Position numbers and translations under genes: made by a program. A stretch of 41,109 nucleotides of DNA from Colimorpha sp045640985 (GTDB taxonomy: Bacteria > Bacteroidota > Bacteroidia > Bacteroidales > P3), in contig JAZUFZ010000024.1 in assembly GCA_045640985.1 (NCBI GenBank), forward strand, positions 1 through 41,109, in the 5' to 3' direction. A model generated the notes under the pieces. The model was not told where the DNA came from, ran no database searches, and saw only the letters and a list, made by a program, of their open reading frames with translations. Every line of letters begins with the position of its first letter. The first letter of the stretch is position 1. Below are positions 8,390-16,582 of the stretch, piece after piece.

Positions 8390-9051
8390 ATCTCTAACTG
8401 GGCAGGCATCTCACCTTTGCAATAAGACTTATAAGGACATTCGTATGGGCAGTCACACTGACTGCCCATCTCTATTTGTGGTTCCGTAGCAGAAAGAATT
8501 TCCTTGAACCGTGCTACATGAACAGAGATTTCAGACAGGGCTGATTGGGCGTCCTCAAGCAAATCAAGTTTCCGGAAGCTCCCTTTCCCATCGTTGTACA
8601 CCACAGAAAATTCTTCAATCGGGAAATCACAGTGACTGATAACATAATGCTGAACAGCCACGTCACGGCGGAAGGTTTCACTCACTTGAGTGGAATTTTT
8701 CACTTCATGAATATACAATCTCCCGTCTGGCGACTTTCTCACCACGTCAGCGAGCACCAGTACACTATCATACATAAAACCAGCCTCAAACAGAACAACT
8801 TCGCCCTCTTGCTGCAATAGCTGTCTTGTCAGTTCCGGGTACGAATCCACCTTCCATGCCAACCGTTTGCTGACATCTATACCTGTAGGGTATGTCGCTT
8901 TATAGGTAGCCTCAAAATTCCTTCCCCTGATGAACTTCTGCCGGGTTTCCCATGAAATCCGTGCCAACTCGGGACGGAATACGTCCAAATAAAGTGCCTT
9001 CTCGCATTGGAGACCACGTATATATTTGCTTTTGGTTAAGAGATGTTTCAT
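8386..9051 (-). CDS. Cas4/RecB-like PD-(D/E)XK nuclease with Fe-S cysteines
   Basis: Predicted 221 residues. The core shows Glu89 (FEAG), Asp102 (LADVV), Glu116-x-Lys118 (HEVKNS) and a QxxY-like motif (Gln134, QHYVI), the active site of RecB-type nucleases. Cys16 (GLQCEK) together with the C-terminal CDCPYECPYKSYC (residues 199-211) gives the four-cysteine arrangement that holds a 4Fe-4S cluster in Cas4, AddB and Dna2-like enzymes. It resembles the nuclease half of DUF2779-type proteins but is only half their usual length. It is the last gene of the minus-strand run and overlaps the LOG gene by ATGA. It is 23 kb from the CRISPR locus and type II-C systems lack Cas4, so a CRISPR role is not indicated. 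Confidence 0.7.
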   Translation of the reverse strand: MKHLLTKSKYIRGLQCEKALYLDVFRPELARISWETRQKFIRGRNFEATYKATYPTGIDVSKRLAWKVDSYPELTRQLLQQEGEVVLFEAGFMYDSVLVLADVVRKSPDGRLYIHEVKNSTQVSETFRRDVAVQHYVISHCDFPIEEFSVVYNDGKGSFRKLDLLEDAQSALSEISVHVARFKEILSATEPQIEMGSQCDCPYECPYKSYCKGEMPAQLEI

Positions 9052-9584
9052 CCTATATGCGCCAGAACCTTATCGGCGGAATCTTCAAAAAACAGGGTTT
9101 TCATCGTATTGGGCGTGATAAACCCGATATCACCCATCCGATTGAGCATTTCCTTCAAAGGATCATAAAATCCATCTATATTGTAGAACACAACCGGCTT
9201 ACTGGCGAACCCCAACTGCGTATAAGTCAGCATATCCGTAGCTTCATCCAAGGTTCCTATTCCCCCGGGCAGAGCGATAAATCCGTCACATAATTCAAAC
9301 ATCTTCGCCTTGCGTTCCGCCAGATTCTCTACCAATATCAGTTCATCAAGCTCCACTGAAGATTCAATCACCGATCGCGGAAAGAATTTAGGTATCACCG
9401 CTGTCACTTTTCCCCCACACATTTTCACACTTTCAGAGATAATGCCCATATATCCGCAACCGCTTCCTCCATAAACCAAACCGTGCCCCCGTTCCGCCAT
9501 CATCCGACCCAAATTCCTTGTATGAGTCTCGAACTGCGCGTTCTCAACCATCCGAGAGCCGCAAAATACCCCTATCGTGCTCAT
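9048..9584 (-). CDS. LOG-family nucleotide phosphoribohydrolase
   Basis: Predicted 178 residues, cytoplasmic. The family signature is complete: a GSGCGYMG loop near residue 41, ERKAKMFE (residues 90-97) and PGGIGTLDE (106-114), which bind the nucleotide phosphate and carry the catalytic Glu. Members (TIGR00730; LOG, YgdH, PpnN) release a base from a nucleoside 5'-monophosphate. The length is typical. It overlaps both neighbours by four bases (ATGA), so translation is probably coupled with MarC upstream and the nuclease downstream. Confidence 0.88.
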   Translation of the reverse strand: MSTIGVFCGSRMVENAQFETHTRNLGRMMAERGHGLVYGGSGCGYMGIISESVKMCGGKVTAVIPKFFPRSVIESSVELDELILVENLAERKAKMFELCDGFIALPGGIGTLDEATDMLTYTQLGFASKPVVFYNIDGFYDPLKEMLNRMGDIGFITPNTMKTLFFEDSADKVLAHIG

Positions 9585-10168
9585 AAATTCAAATTTTGTA
9601 TCAATACACCCAGATTCGTCGTAAAAAGTTTCACACCGATAGCCAGCAATATCACCCCGAAGAATTTTCTCAAAATCGATATCAGCGTTCCGCCCAGAAG
9701 GCGCTCCAGGCGGTCAATATACTTTAATACCAGAAAATCAATCACAATATTCACCAGCAGGGCTATCATGATATTCACGTCGGCATATTCGGCCCGCAGG
9801 GAAATGATGGTAGTCAAAGCGCCCGGACCTGCAATCAAAGGAAACGCAATCGGCACCACCGAAGAGCCCCCATCGGCCGGATCGTTCTTGAAAATCTCCA
9901 CACCGAGAATCATCTCAAACGCCATGATGAAGAGTACGATAGATCCTGCCACAGCAAACGACTCGATATCCACCCCAAAGAGTTGCAAAGCTGCATCCCC
10001 AAGAAAGAAGAACACCACGAATATTCCCAGCGAAACCAATGCCGCCTGCGTCGGGCTGAACTTATTTCCGCCACGCTTCAACGAAAGGAAAATCGGTATT
10101 GAGCCCGTAATATCAATGATGGCAAACAATACCAGAAAGGCTCCAAAGATTTCTTTTATTGCAATCAT
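9581..10168 (-). CDS. MarC-family integral membrane protein
   Basis: Predicted 195 residues with six hydrophobic spans. The start MIAIKEIFGAFLVLFAIIDI, followed by a TGSIPIFLSL segment and an FPLIAGPGALTT segment, is characteristic of MarC/YchE proteins. ATG 10168 is preferred over a TTG two codons upstream. The function of the family is not settled; the early link to antibiotic resistance was withdrawn. The gene lies 14 bases after the AlaX-type gene and overlaps the LOG gene by four bases. Confidence 0.85.
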   Translation of the reverse strand: MIAIKEIFGAFLVLFAIIDITGSIPIFLSLKRGGNKFSPTQAALVSLGIFVVFFFLGDAALQLFGVDIESFAVAGSIVLFIMAFEMILGVEIFKNDPADGGSSVVPIAFPLIAGPGALTTIISLRAEYADVNIMIALLVNIVIDFLVLKYIDRLERLLGGTLISILRKFFGVILLAIGVKLFTTNLGVLIQNLNL

Positions 10169-10182
10169 ATTCAACCAATGTT

Positions 10183-10653
10183 TTAATTTTCTTCCAACTT
10201 GAATCTTACACGCCAGATACCCTCCGGATTCCAGTCCGACGAAATGATTCTAAATGGTGCAATCTCAGAGGTATTCCTCACATGAGCTCCCACGCAGGCA
10301 CAAACGTCGTAATCTCCAATCCTGACCAGGCGCAGCGTCTGACTGGCATCCTCTGGCAGTTTGCTCAAATCTACATCCTCAGGCACCTGATCACGATTCA
10401 CGAATTCAATAGTAACATCCAACGCCCGACTGATGACCTCGTTCACCTGATGCTCGATTTCCTGAATTTGGGATTCTGAAGGAGCCTGAGACAACCTATA
10501 GTCACACTTGCTCTTTTTTCTTTCAATATGAGCATTCTTCGACCGCGGACAGCCGAACATCTTCACCATCGTGGCATTCAAAATATGCTCCGCCGTATGC
10601 ATCGGCGGATATTCCTGCTTGTTGTGTTCATTCAGAATGATTTCCTGTTCCAT
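10183..10653 (-). CDS. AlaX-type alanyl-tRNA editing protein
   Basis: Predicted 156 residues. It carries the four zinc ligands of the AlaX/AlaRS editing domain: His19-x3-His23 (HTAEH) and Cys120-x3-His124 (CVGAH). Such free-standing proteins hydrolyse Ser- or Gly-tRNA(Ala). The ATG at 10653 fits the domain start. A longer frame upstream runs into the preceding gene and is not needed. The first 57 bases (19 codons, ending at His19) are repeated as the start of the RhuM/Fic gene at 12477, with 50 of 57 bases the same and the last 30 identical. It lies 17 bases after the membrane-protein gene. Confidence 0.8.
   Translation of the reverse strand: MEQEIILNEHNKQEYPPMHTAEHILNATMVKMFGCPRSKNAHIERKKSKCDYRLSQAPSESQIQEIEHQVNEVISRALDVTIEFVNRDQVPEDVDLSKLPEDASQTLRLVRIGDYDVCACVGAHVRNTSEIAPFRIISSDWNPEGIWRVRFKLEEN
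10597..10653 (-). repeat. 57-bp direct repeat, AlaX copy
   Basis: This is codons 1-19 of the AlaX-type gene. The partner is 12421-12477. The 30 bases nearest the 3' end (on the coding strand) are identical; the seven differences fall in codons 4-9. The repeats bracket the membrane-protein and RhuM/Fic genes. Confidence 0.85.
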
Positions 10654-10670
10654 ATTATTGATTACAAATA

Positions 10671-11420
10671 TTATCTCATCCAACCTTCCATACGGTAGAA
10701 CTTTTCCATTAGTTTTGTTTCTTTGTGTGATGTGCTGTCGCGATGCCATACCTCTACCCTTACGGCATAATACTCGTTCCAGTCGCCCTCATATATAGTG
10801 AATTCTTTTCCCTCAACCACTTTAGAGAATTTTGTAATGGAAGAATGGCCAACCCCTGATCTGACCTCTAATGTTTCGGCCGACAAAGGTTCGTTCTTAC
10901 CCGCCTCAAAACAGCGCAGAAATATAGTCCCAGCAGATAAAGAGGGGTAATAGAAATCATACTTATAAAAGCCCCCTTGACAGTCGTTCCAGATCTGTAA
11001 GAAACTGCTTTGTTCGTTGCTGTCGGCCAGTGTGTCATTCAAGTTATTCGTACAACATGTATCCCAATAGTCAGGTTGGCTCAATGGGATATTAAGTTCT
11101 ATTCCTTCTGGGATAGGATGGCGCCTTGCATAGCCATCGGGAGCACTCATTGCCAAGAAAGATAATATTGGCAGCGCCATGACGATGCACACCAAAGAAG
11201 CCAAAGAAATAAAAAAACGCATCCACTTTTTGCGGCGCAAAAGCACAACCAACAACACAAGCTCCACAATTATGGATGCAAACCATACAATGTAAGTCAT
11301 CAACTCAAACCAACCTCCTGGAATTAAGAACATTGTAAAAATAATGACAAGCATCTGCAATACTATAAAAAGTGGCAATGTCCACCAATAGTCAGCCAGC
11401 CAATCCATTATTCTTTTCAT
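10671..11420 (-). CDS. Membrane-anchored protein of unknown function
   Basis: Predicted 249 residues. Three hydrophobic helices fill the first ~115 residues (for example LPLFIVLQMLVIIFTMFLIP), followed by a ~135-residue soluble domain probably on the outer face. The soluble domain has a Cys pair (DTCCTNN) and an FFYKYDFYYPS-like aromatic stretch. No family is recognised. It starts one base after the RhuM/Fic stop, so the two are almost certainly co-expressed. Both lie between the 57-bp repeats, which suggests they arrived together. Confidence 0.6.
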   Translation of the reverse strand: MKRIMDWLADYWWTLPLFIVLQMLVIIFTMFLIPGGWFELMTYIVWFASIIVELVLLVVLLRRKKWMRFFISLASLVCIVMALPILSFLAMSAPDGYARRHPIPEGIELNIPLSQPDYWDTCCTNNLNDTLADSNEQSSFLQIWNDCQGGFYKYDFYYPSLSAGTIFLRCFEAGKNEPLSAETLEVRSGVGHSSITKFSKVVEGKEFTIYEGDWNEYYAVRVEVWHRDSTSHKETKLMEKFYRMEGWMR

Positions 11421-11421
11421 A

Positions 11422-12477
11422 TTATTGATTGTTCTGATTAATGAGGTTTACTACCAGCTTGATGATGATATCCTTCTCTTCGGGGCGGCTCTCGGCAATC
11501 ATCAACGTGAGGGCCACAAGGGTATTATCGGAGATACGCTTATGGCCATCGGTAGCATAAAGGACCTTGTTGCCATCCATAAACCATAGGAACAACATAG
11601 CGGCAATGCGTTTGTTGCCATCGCTGAATGAGTGGTTCTTCACTACCAGATATAGCAATGTGGCGGCTTTTTCTTCGACTGACGGATAAAGTTCTTCGCC
11701 ACCGAAAGTCTGATATATCTGGCCGATGCTGCTCTTGAATGACTCGTCCTTCTCGTTGGCAAACAAGGCGCTGCCACCGAACTTGGGCTTCAGTCGGTTA
11801 ATGGCCTCCATTGCATTCTCGTAAGTGGCATGGAAGGGTTCTTCGGTGGTAGTCTTTTCAAGTGTGAGTTGCTGGAAATCGTAGTGGTCGAGAATATCAA
11901 GCGCATATACATAGTCGCCAATCATTGTCAGCAGACCGTCGGCCTCCTCTGTGGTTACTGATTCCTGCAACTGATAGGTTCTTGACATAAGGCGCACCAC
12001 ATCTTTCAGTTCCTCGTATCGTTTCTGGGTAATCTTCTGATTGATGGCATAGCCTTTGACGAGGTAGTCCTTGATGATTGTTGTTGCCCATCGCCGGAAC
12101 TTGGTGGCATTCTTGGAATTCACTCGATATCCAACAGAAATAATCATATCAAGGTTATAAAAAGGAATCGTACGTTCCACATAACGTTTACCCTCCAAAC
12201 GAACCTGTGCAATTTTTGCACAAGTTGAGGTTTCTTCCAATTCCCCGCTTTTATAGATGTTATTGATATGTCTAAGAATTGAGGTTCTATCTGTTACAAA
12301 CAACATCGCCATCTGCTGTTGGCTAAGCCACACCGTCTCGTTTTCCAGCTTCACATCTATCTGAACGCTATTGTCTTCAGCGGTATAAATCACTATTGAC
12401 GGAGATTCCGTCTCACCCACATGCATCGGCGGATATTCCTGCTTGTTGTGAGCATTCAATGTAATCTCCTGTTCCAT
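11422..12477 (-). CDS. RhuM-type protein with C-terminal Fic/Doc domain
   Basis: Predicted 351 residues. Residues ~26-165 match the RhuM family (SIVIYTAEDNSVQIDVKLEN, then VWLSQQQMAMLF, DRTSILRHINNIYKSGEL and YRVNSKNATKFRRWA), a helix-turn-helix-like DNA-binding region named from a Salmonella virulence locus. The C-terminal part has a Fic/Doc core, HSFSDGNKR at 282-290 with His282, a form typical of Doc-like phosphotransferases and some AMPylators. No antitoxin gene is recognisable next to it. The first 19 residues are an extension nearly identical to the N-terminus of the AlaX-type protein; usual RhuM proteins begin at about residue 26. No promoter is seen in the 31 bases upstream, so it may be read from the BspA-like transcript. 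Confidence 0.82.
   Translation of the reverse strand: MEQEITLNAHNKQEYPPMHVGETESPSIVIYTAEDNSVQIDVKLENETVWLSQQQMAMLFVTDRTSILRHINNIYKSGELEETSTCAKIAQVRLEGKRYVERTIPFYNLDMIISVGYRVNSKNATKFRRWATTIIKDYLVKGYAINQKITQKRYEELKDVVRLMSRTYQLQESVTTEEADGLLTMIGDYVYALDILDHYDFQQLTLEKTTTEEPFHATYENAMEAINRLKPKFGGSALFANEKDESFKSSIGQIYQTFGGEELYPSVEEKAATLLYLVVKNHSFSDGNKRIAAMLFLWFMDGNKVLYATDGHKRISDNTLVALTLMIAESRPEEKDIIIKLVVNLINQNNQ
12421..12477 (-). repeat. 57-bp direct repeat, RhuM/Fic copy
   Basis: In-frame second copy of the first 19 AlaX codons, fused to the RhuM/Fic reading frame. The match ends at the codon for the first zinc-ligand His of AlaX. Seven of 57 bases differ from 10597-10653. Confidence 0.85.
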
Positions 12478-12508
12478 AATATTTCCTGAACGGCTGGCGG
12501 TTATGAGG

Positions 12509-14071
12509 TTAGTTTATCGTAACGAGGCGTCTGGCGGGGCTGTTGCCGACCTGGACCATATAGACGCCAGCATTCGGAGTCTGGATGGTGATGGTCTCAG
12601 CGTTCGGGGTCTCGGAATAGAGGATTCGTCCGAGGGTGTCGAAGATGCGGACGTGGCGGTTTCCGATGCCGTTGAGGATGATAGTGCCACCGCTGACGGT
12701 AGCGTTCCACTGGGCATTGTCGATATCGCTGATTCCTTCAAGAGTGGCAAAGTAGGCCGTCAGAGTGGTATCGTTGGTAACGTTGAAGCTATAGGGGTTA
12801 TCTGTGCTGCCGTTGCTCCAGTGGGAGAACACATAGCCTTCGCCGGCGGTAGCCTGAATAGTGGCGAGAGGGTTGGCGCAGGAAGGTTCCACGATTACTT
12901 CGGCATAGCCGAGAGAGTCGTTATCGGAGCGGACGGTGACAACAGGGCTGACTTCGACGAAGTCGGTAAAGAAAGCGCCCCAGATGCTATCGTATGAATC
13001 GGTGCTGCCGCAAGGAATGTTGATAACGGCAGTGGGAGGAACCATCAGGAAGACCTCGTTGCCTAATGCGGGAGCGACGGGACTGAGGGCGTTGATCTCA
13101 TTCAGGGACATACACATGCTGAAGGCGTTGCTGGCGAGGGTGTCGACGGCACGGCCGAGGGTGAGGGATTGGAGGCCATAGCAGAGTGCGAAAGCATATT
13201 CGCCGACATAGGTGACAGCGTTGGGAACAACGATGCTGGGGACGGTCTCGCAGTCCATGAAGGCACCTTCCTCGATACGGGTGATGGTGGAAGGCAGGCT
13301 GACCTCGACGAGCTCTCGGCACGAGGTGAACATTGCCGCAGGAACGGCTGTCAGGCCCTCGGAAAGGATGACCTTCTTCACTTCGCTACTGAAAAAGACC
13401 ATAGAGCCGAACTCGGTGACCGTGCCGGGAATCACGATGCTGTCCAGCACTTTGCATCCGCAGAAGGCATAGTCTCCGATATAGGTGACGGTGGCAGGGA
13501 TGTCTGCGCTGGGAGCGTATGCATCGAAACCGAGGAGGCGGGTCTTGGTGCTGTCGGCATAAGTGAAGGGCTGCTTATAGTAGGCGTTTACGCCCAAAGC
13601 GCCCCATGGGCTGCCGGCGGCGGTGCCGTGGTAGGTGACGTTCCTGACATAGTTGAGGCCCCTGTCCTCGATAGCGGTGACGGTGGAGGGCACCACCAAT
13701 CCGCTGATGCCGACACAGTTGGAAAAGGCGCCGATGGCGATAGTGGTGACGGTGGAGGGGAGTTCGAGACTCATGATGCTGTCGCAGGCGAAGAAGGCAT
13801 AGGCGCCGATAGCGGTAACGGTATAGGTGGTGTCGTTGTGGGAGACTGTGGCAGGAATCACGAGGTCGCCGGTGGGCATGATATAGCCACTATAGGCATT
13901 ATTATAGCTTTCGCCGGGGCAGGTCACTTCCACGGTGAGGGCCACAGAGTCGGTGATATTGAAATAGAGGGTCTGACCAGAAGGAGCCACCTGGCTGAAA
14001 TGGAAGGCTGCCCAAGATGAAGGAACTGTCAGAAGCATAATGCTTGCCAAAAGAAGAATGTGTTTTTTCAT
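12509..14071 (-). CDS. BspA-like leucine-rich-repeat surface protein with T9SS-type C-terminus
   Basis: Predicted 520 residues, exported: signal peptide MKKHILLLASIMLLTVPSSWA. Residues ~85-345 are LRR_5/BspA-type repeats of ~23 residues with the pattern I-P-x-x-V-T-x-I-G-x-x-A-F, seen in TVTAIGAYAFFACDSI and TVTYIGDYAFCGCKVL. They are followed by an InlB-type repeat with GEGYVFSHWSNG and TAYFA (~410-440). The last ~70 residues (VRIFDTLGRILYSE, then GVYMVQVGN, ending LVTIN) resemble a type A sorting domain for type IX secretion. BspA-like proteins bind host matrix or other cells. The gene is more GC-rich than its surroundings. It has its own promoter at 14213-14243, and the RhuM/Fic gene follows 31 bases after its stop. 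Confidence 0.85.
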   Translation of the reverse strand: MKKHILLLASIMLLTVPSSWAAFHFSQVAPSGQTLYFNITDSVALTVEVTCPGESYNNAYSGYIMPTGDLVIPATVSHNDTTYTVTAIGAYAFFACDSIMSLELPSTVTTIAIGAFSNCVGISGLVVPSTVTAIEDRGLNYVRNVTYHGTAAGSPWGALGVNAYYKQPFTYADSTKTRLLGFDAYAPSADIPATVTYIGDYAFCGCKVLDSIVIPGTVTEFGSMVFFSSEVKKVILSEGLTAVPAAMFTSCRELVEVSLPSTITRIEEGAFMDCETVPSIVVPNAVTYVGEYAFALCYGLQSLTLGRAVDTLASNAFSMCMSLNEINALSPVAPALGNEVFLMVPPTAVINIPCGSTDSYDSIWGAFFTDFVEVSPVVTVRSDNDSLGYAEVIVEPSCANPLATIQATAGEGYVFSHWSNGSTDNPYSFNVTNDTTLTAYFATLEGISDIDNAQWNATVSGGTIILNGIGNRHVRIFDTLGRILYSETPNAETITIQTPNAGVYMVQVGNSPARRLVTIN

Positions 14072-14212
14072 GTGTGAAATGTTTTAATTTGTTATATGTA
14101 ATCAATTTATTTAATATTTTCTGCAAAAAAGAGTTATACATCTCAATGAATTTTTCGTATTCTTGCGTGAAAATCAAGTTGCTACAAAAAATCATCAAGC
14201 ACAATTTTTTTG

Positions 14213-14243
14213 CAAATATACAAAAAAAAGGAGAAATGACAAA
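14213..14243 (-). promoter_or_regulatory. Promoter of the BspA-like gene
   Basis: On the minus strand TTTG (14240-14243), a 19-base gap and TATATTTG (14213-14220) match the Bacteroidota promoter exactly. The predicted leader is about 135 bases. Confidence 0.8.
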
Positions 14244-14336
14244 TTTTTTGTATCTCCATGACCGGTGGCGCAAGAGTGAGCGGATGGATTATTTTTTCAA
14301 GATTTCTTTTATACTGTAATACTGTCATTTGTAAGG

Positions 14337-14455
14337 GGTAACTCCCTTCTATCTTCTTTTTATCTCCAGTTTATCTTTTTTCTATCTCTTATTTTTAGGA
14401 AAGGAGATAAAAAGAAGTTAATATGGAGATAAAAAGAAGATAGAAGGGAGTTACC
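14337..14455 (+). repeat. 119-bp palindromic MITE-like repeat, copy 2
   Basis: Same length and nearly the same sequence as 2961-3079. The outer inverted arms start GGTAACTCCC and end GGGAGTTACC. Flanking similarity (14315-14336 and 14482-14509) shows that the repeated unit is longer than the palindrome and that the two copies lie in opposite orientation. Confidence 0.8.
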
Positions 14456-14631
14456 ACGGGGCGGAGCCTAAGCGACCGCACGCAGGCTCAAACCTAAGAA
14501 ACAAGACCCATACAAAAATAAAAAGAAATCCTCTTCGTATTCATTTTTTTCGTATATTTGCAATTCACACAAAAGTGCGCATCAGCACACAAATCACAGA
14601 ATCATAATACATAAACACAAAAGCAGATTAA

Positions 14632-14841
14632 ATGAATAACCACAAAAAACTGCAAAAACGGCCCTATGTGGCTCCGGAAACGAAGGTTGTCGAATGCCGG
14701 TGCGAGCAAGGCTATGCCTTTTCGCTCATGCGCACCGAGCGCTTTCGCGACAGCGAGGTGACCGGCGACGACTTCTGGGGCAACTATAACCCCAAGTCGC
14801 ACGGCACAGAATCGTTCGACGACCAGGAATGGAACTGGTAA
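14632..14841 (+). CDS. Small protein of unknown function (69 aa)
   Basis: Predicted 69 residues. It begins MNNHKKLQKRPYVAPETKVV and ends with an acidic, aromatic tail (DDQEWNW). A K-x-Y-x-x-P-E-x-x-V start is a common theme of short Bacteroidota peptides encoded next to surface-protein genes, but no family name can be given. It has no membrane segment. A -7 box lies 72 bases upstream. The next gene, a fimbrillin-like lipoprotein, begins 45 bases after its stop, so they are probably co-transcribed. Two cysteines (CRC) are near the middle. Confidence 0.6.
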   Translation: MNNHKKLQKRPYVAPETKVVECRCEQGYAFSLMRTERFRDSEVTGDDFWGNYNPKSHGTESFDDQEWNW

Positions 14842-14885
14842 CCGTAAAATCAAACAGATACACAAAAAACAGACTCAAGAAACCG

Positions 14886-16532
14886 ATGAAAAGAACTCAT
14901 AACATGAAAAGACTGATACTGCCCATAGCAGCGATGATATTGATGGCGGCCTGCCAGAAAGAGATGCCCGACGGCCGCCTGGTGACCCTCCAAGTGCGGA
15001 TGGAAGGGGAAGCCAAGACCTGCATCTACGACCACACCCCCTACTGGCACGACGGCGACCAGTTCTATATCAACAACGGCGAAAGCGGAAGCGCCGTGCG
15101 CTCCGACGGCGGCAACTGCGAGATAGAAGACATTCTCGAAGCCGACCACTATACCGCGATATTCCCCAAGAGCATCGTGAGCGGCACGCCCGACCTGAGC
15201 TCCGCCAGAGACCTCGCCGTGAAGATGCCCCGCACCTACCAGTATGGCGAAGAAGAGGGCGAGACCGGCATACAGAAATTCAACATCCCCATGGTGGGCC
15301 TGAGCGACAGCTCCGCCACTACCATGCAGTTCAAGAACGTGGGCGGCCTCATCAAAGTGGTGGTCACCGACCTTCCCGCCGGCGAAGTGCTCGACTCGAT
15401 CGTGGTGCAGCACAACAAAGCGAGCCTCTCCGGCGACGGCACCATCAGCAACATACGCTCCGCCAGTCCCGTGCTCTCCTGCACCGGCAGCAAAGAGGTG
15501 AGCCTCGTGTTTGCCGACGGCACCGCCTACGGCAACGGCACCTACTATCTGCCCGTGCCCGTGATAGCCTCCAACAGCAGCTACGCCTTCACCATCAACG
15601 TGTGCGTACACAACGCCACCACGCTTATACCCAAGTGCTACGGCCGCAGCCAGAGCTTAGGCGGCGGATACATCTCGCGCAACAGCATGGCCACCGTGCC
15701 CTTCGCCGTGAGCCAGGACCTGGTGAAACCCTTCGACAACTACTACTTCATGATGGGTCCCAACAAAAAAGTGCTGCGCTCGCCGGGAGTGCTGTACCAT
15801 GGCCAAACCCAGGATTATAATTGCTATTATTTCTGTGAAGACCAGACAGAAGCACGCTGTAGAATATATGAAATCTCAGAGATTGACCCCCCAGAAAGTT
15901 TTTATGGGAACATCTACTTGCCATGGTCACCTCCGGTCGGAAATGTCTATGGTCCCGAACAGACAGCATATTATTGGCTGAGGAGGCTTATGGAGATTAT
16001 GGAGCATCCTACAAATACAAGGGTTGATTTTGCCAGCCTCGTACCCGGCGCCACCGAATATTTTACCCCTACTGGTGCCGAATGGAAATACCTGCTCACC
16101 CACAGCCGCATAGGCGGCGCCTCTATAGGCAATACCAAAGGCGGCTTAGTTGTACTCCCAAACAACTTTGACGGAGCTGACTGCGACTTCAAGGCGGGCT
16201 TTTCCACCGACAGCGCTGGATTCCGCAACAACTACACCACATCCCAATGGGAGTATATGGAGGCGCACGGCGCCATGATACTTCCCATGTTCGGCGTGGC
16301 TGTAATAGGCAAAAATCAATATGACTATTATGAATTTACCCCTTTAGCGACCACTATGGGTGCCTATTGGTTGGAGAACACCGCCGACTCGTGCCTGTAT
16401 ATCTCCTACAGCGGAGCCGAAATCAAAAGCATGGAAGAGGTGAGTGAGATTGTGACACATGACCCTGACATCGATCAGTTTATAAAATTCAAGAACCTCT
16501 GCAACGTCCGCCTGATGAAGAACCTCGACTAA
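14886..16532 (+). CDS. Fimbrillin-like surface lipoprotein
   Basis: Predicted 548 residues. A lipoprotein signal with lipobox LMAAC is reached from ATG 14886 or from ATG 14904 (MKRLILPIAAMILMAAC); an upstream frame from 14829 overlaps the small peptide gene and is unlikely. The mature N-terminal part has HDGDQFYINN, FKNVGGLIKVVVTDLPAG and LSGDGTI. This is the style of the FimA/Mfa-like fimbrillin family in Bacteroidota, whose members build surface fimbriae or their tip and anchor parts. Codon use changes inside the gene: 14950-15770 is strongly GC-rich, 15790-16060 is AT-rich, and then GC-rich stretches resume. The family call is moderate because the C-terminal half is not recognised. Confidence 0.6.
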   Translation: MKRTHNMKRLILPIAAMILMAACQKEMPDGRLVTLQVRMEGEAKTCIYDHTPYWHDGDQFYINNGESGSAVRSDGGNCEIEDILEADHYTAIFPKSIVSGTPDLSSARDLAVKMPRTYQYGEEEGETGIQKFNIPMVGLSDSSATTMQFKNVGGLIKVVVTDLPAGEVLDSIVVQHNKASLSGDGTISNIRSASPVLSCTGSKEVSLVFADGTAYGNGTYYLPVPVIASNSSYAFTINVCVHNATTLIPKCYGRSQSLGGGYISRNSMATVPFAVSQDLVKPFDNYYFMMGPNKKVLRSPGVLYHGQTQDYNCYYFCEDQTEARCRIYEISEIDPPESFYGNIYLPWSPPVGNVYGPEQTAYYWLRRLMEIMEHPTNTRVDFASLVPGATEYFTPTGAEWKYLLTHSRIGGASIGNTKGGLVVLPNNFDGADCDFKAGFSTDSAGFRNNYTTSQWEYMEAHGAMILPMFGVAVIGKNQYDYYEFTPLATTMGAYWLENTADSCLYISYSGAEIKSMEEVSEIVTHDPDIDQFIKFKNLCNVRLMKNLD

Positions 16533-16582
16533 AACCATCTGCCGACCGGAGTGTGTTTTTTTGAAAAAAATTTGAGAAATTT

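Larger units (their letters stand above)
14072..14631. other. Intergenic region between divergent surface-protein genes
   Basis: No gene is seen. It contains, left to right, a ~135-base leader and promoter of the BspA-like gene (minus strand), the second copy of the 119-bp palindrome, and a -7 box TATATTTG at 14553-14560 for the plus-strand peptide gene, without a clear -33 box. Confidence 0.6.

Noticed and set aside
8386..9051. Cas4 of the CRISPR system
   Set aside because: It is 23 kb away in another operon, and the cas9-cas1-cas2 set is complete for II-C.
10654..10749. Longer start for the AlaX-type gene
   Set aside because: The added 32 codons overlap the upstream gene and are not part of the editing domain; ATG 10653 matches the duplicated start at 12477.
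13169..14020. 283-codon plus-strand frame opposite the BspA-like gene
   Set aside because: Gly/Asp-rich mirror of the repeats; the minus-strand protein has a signal peptide, LRR pattern and promoter.
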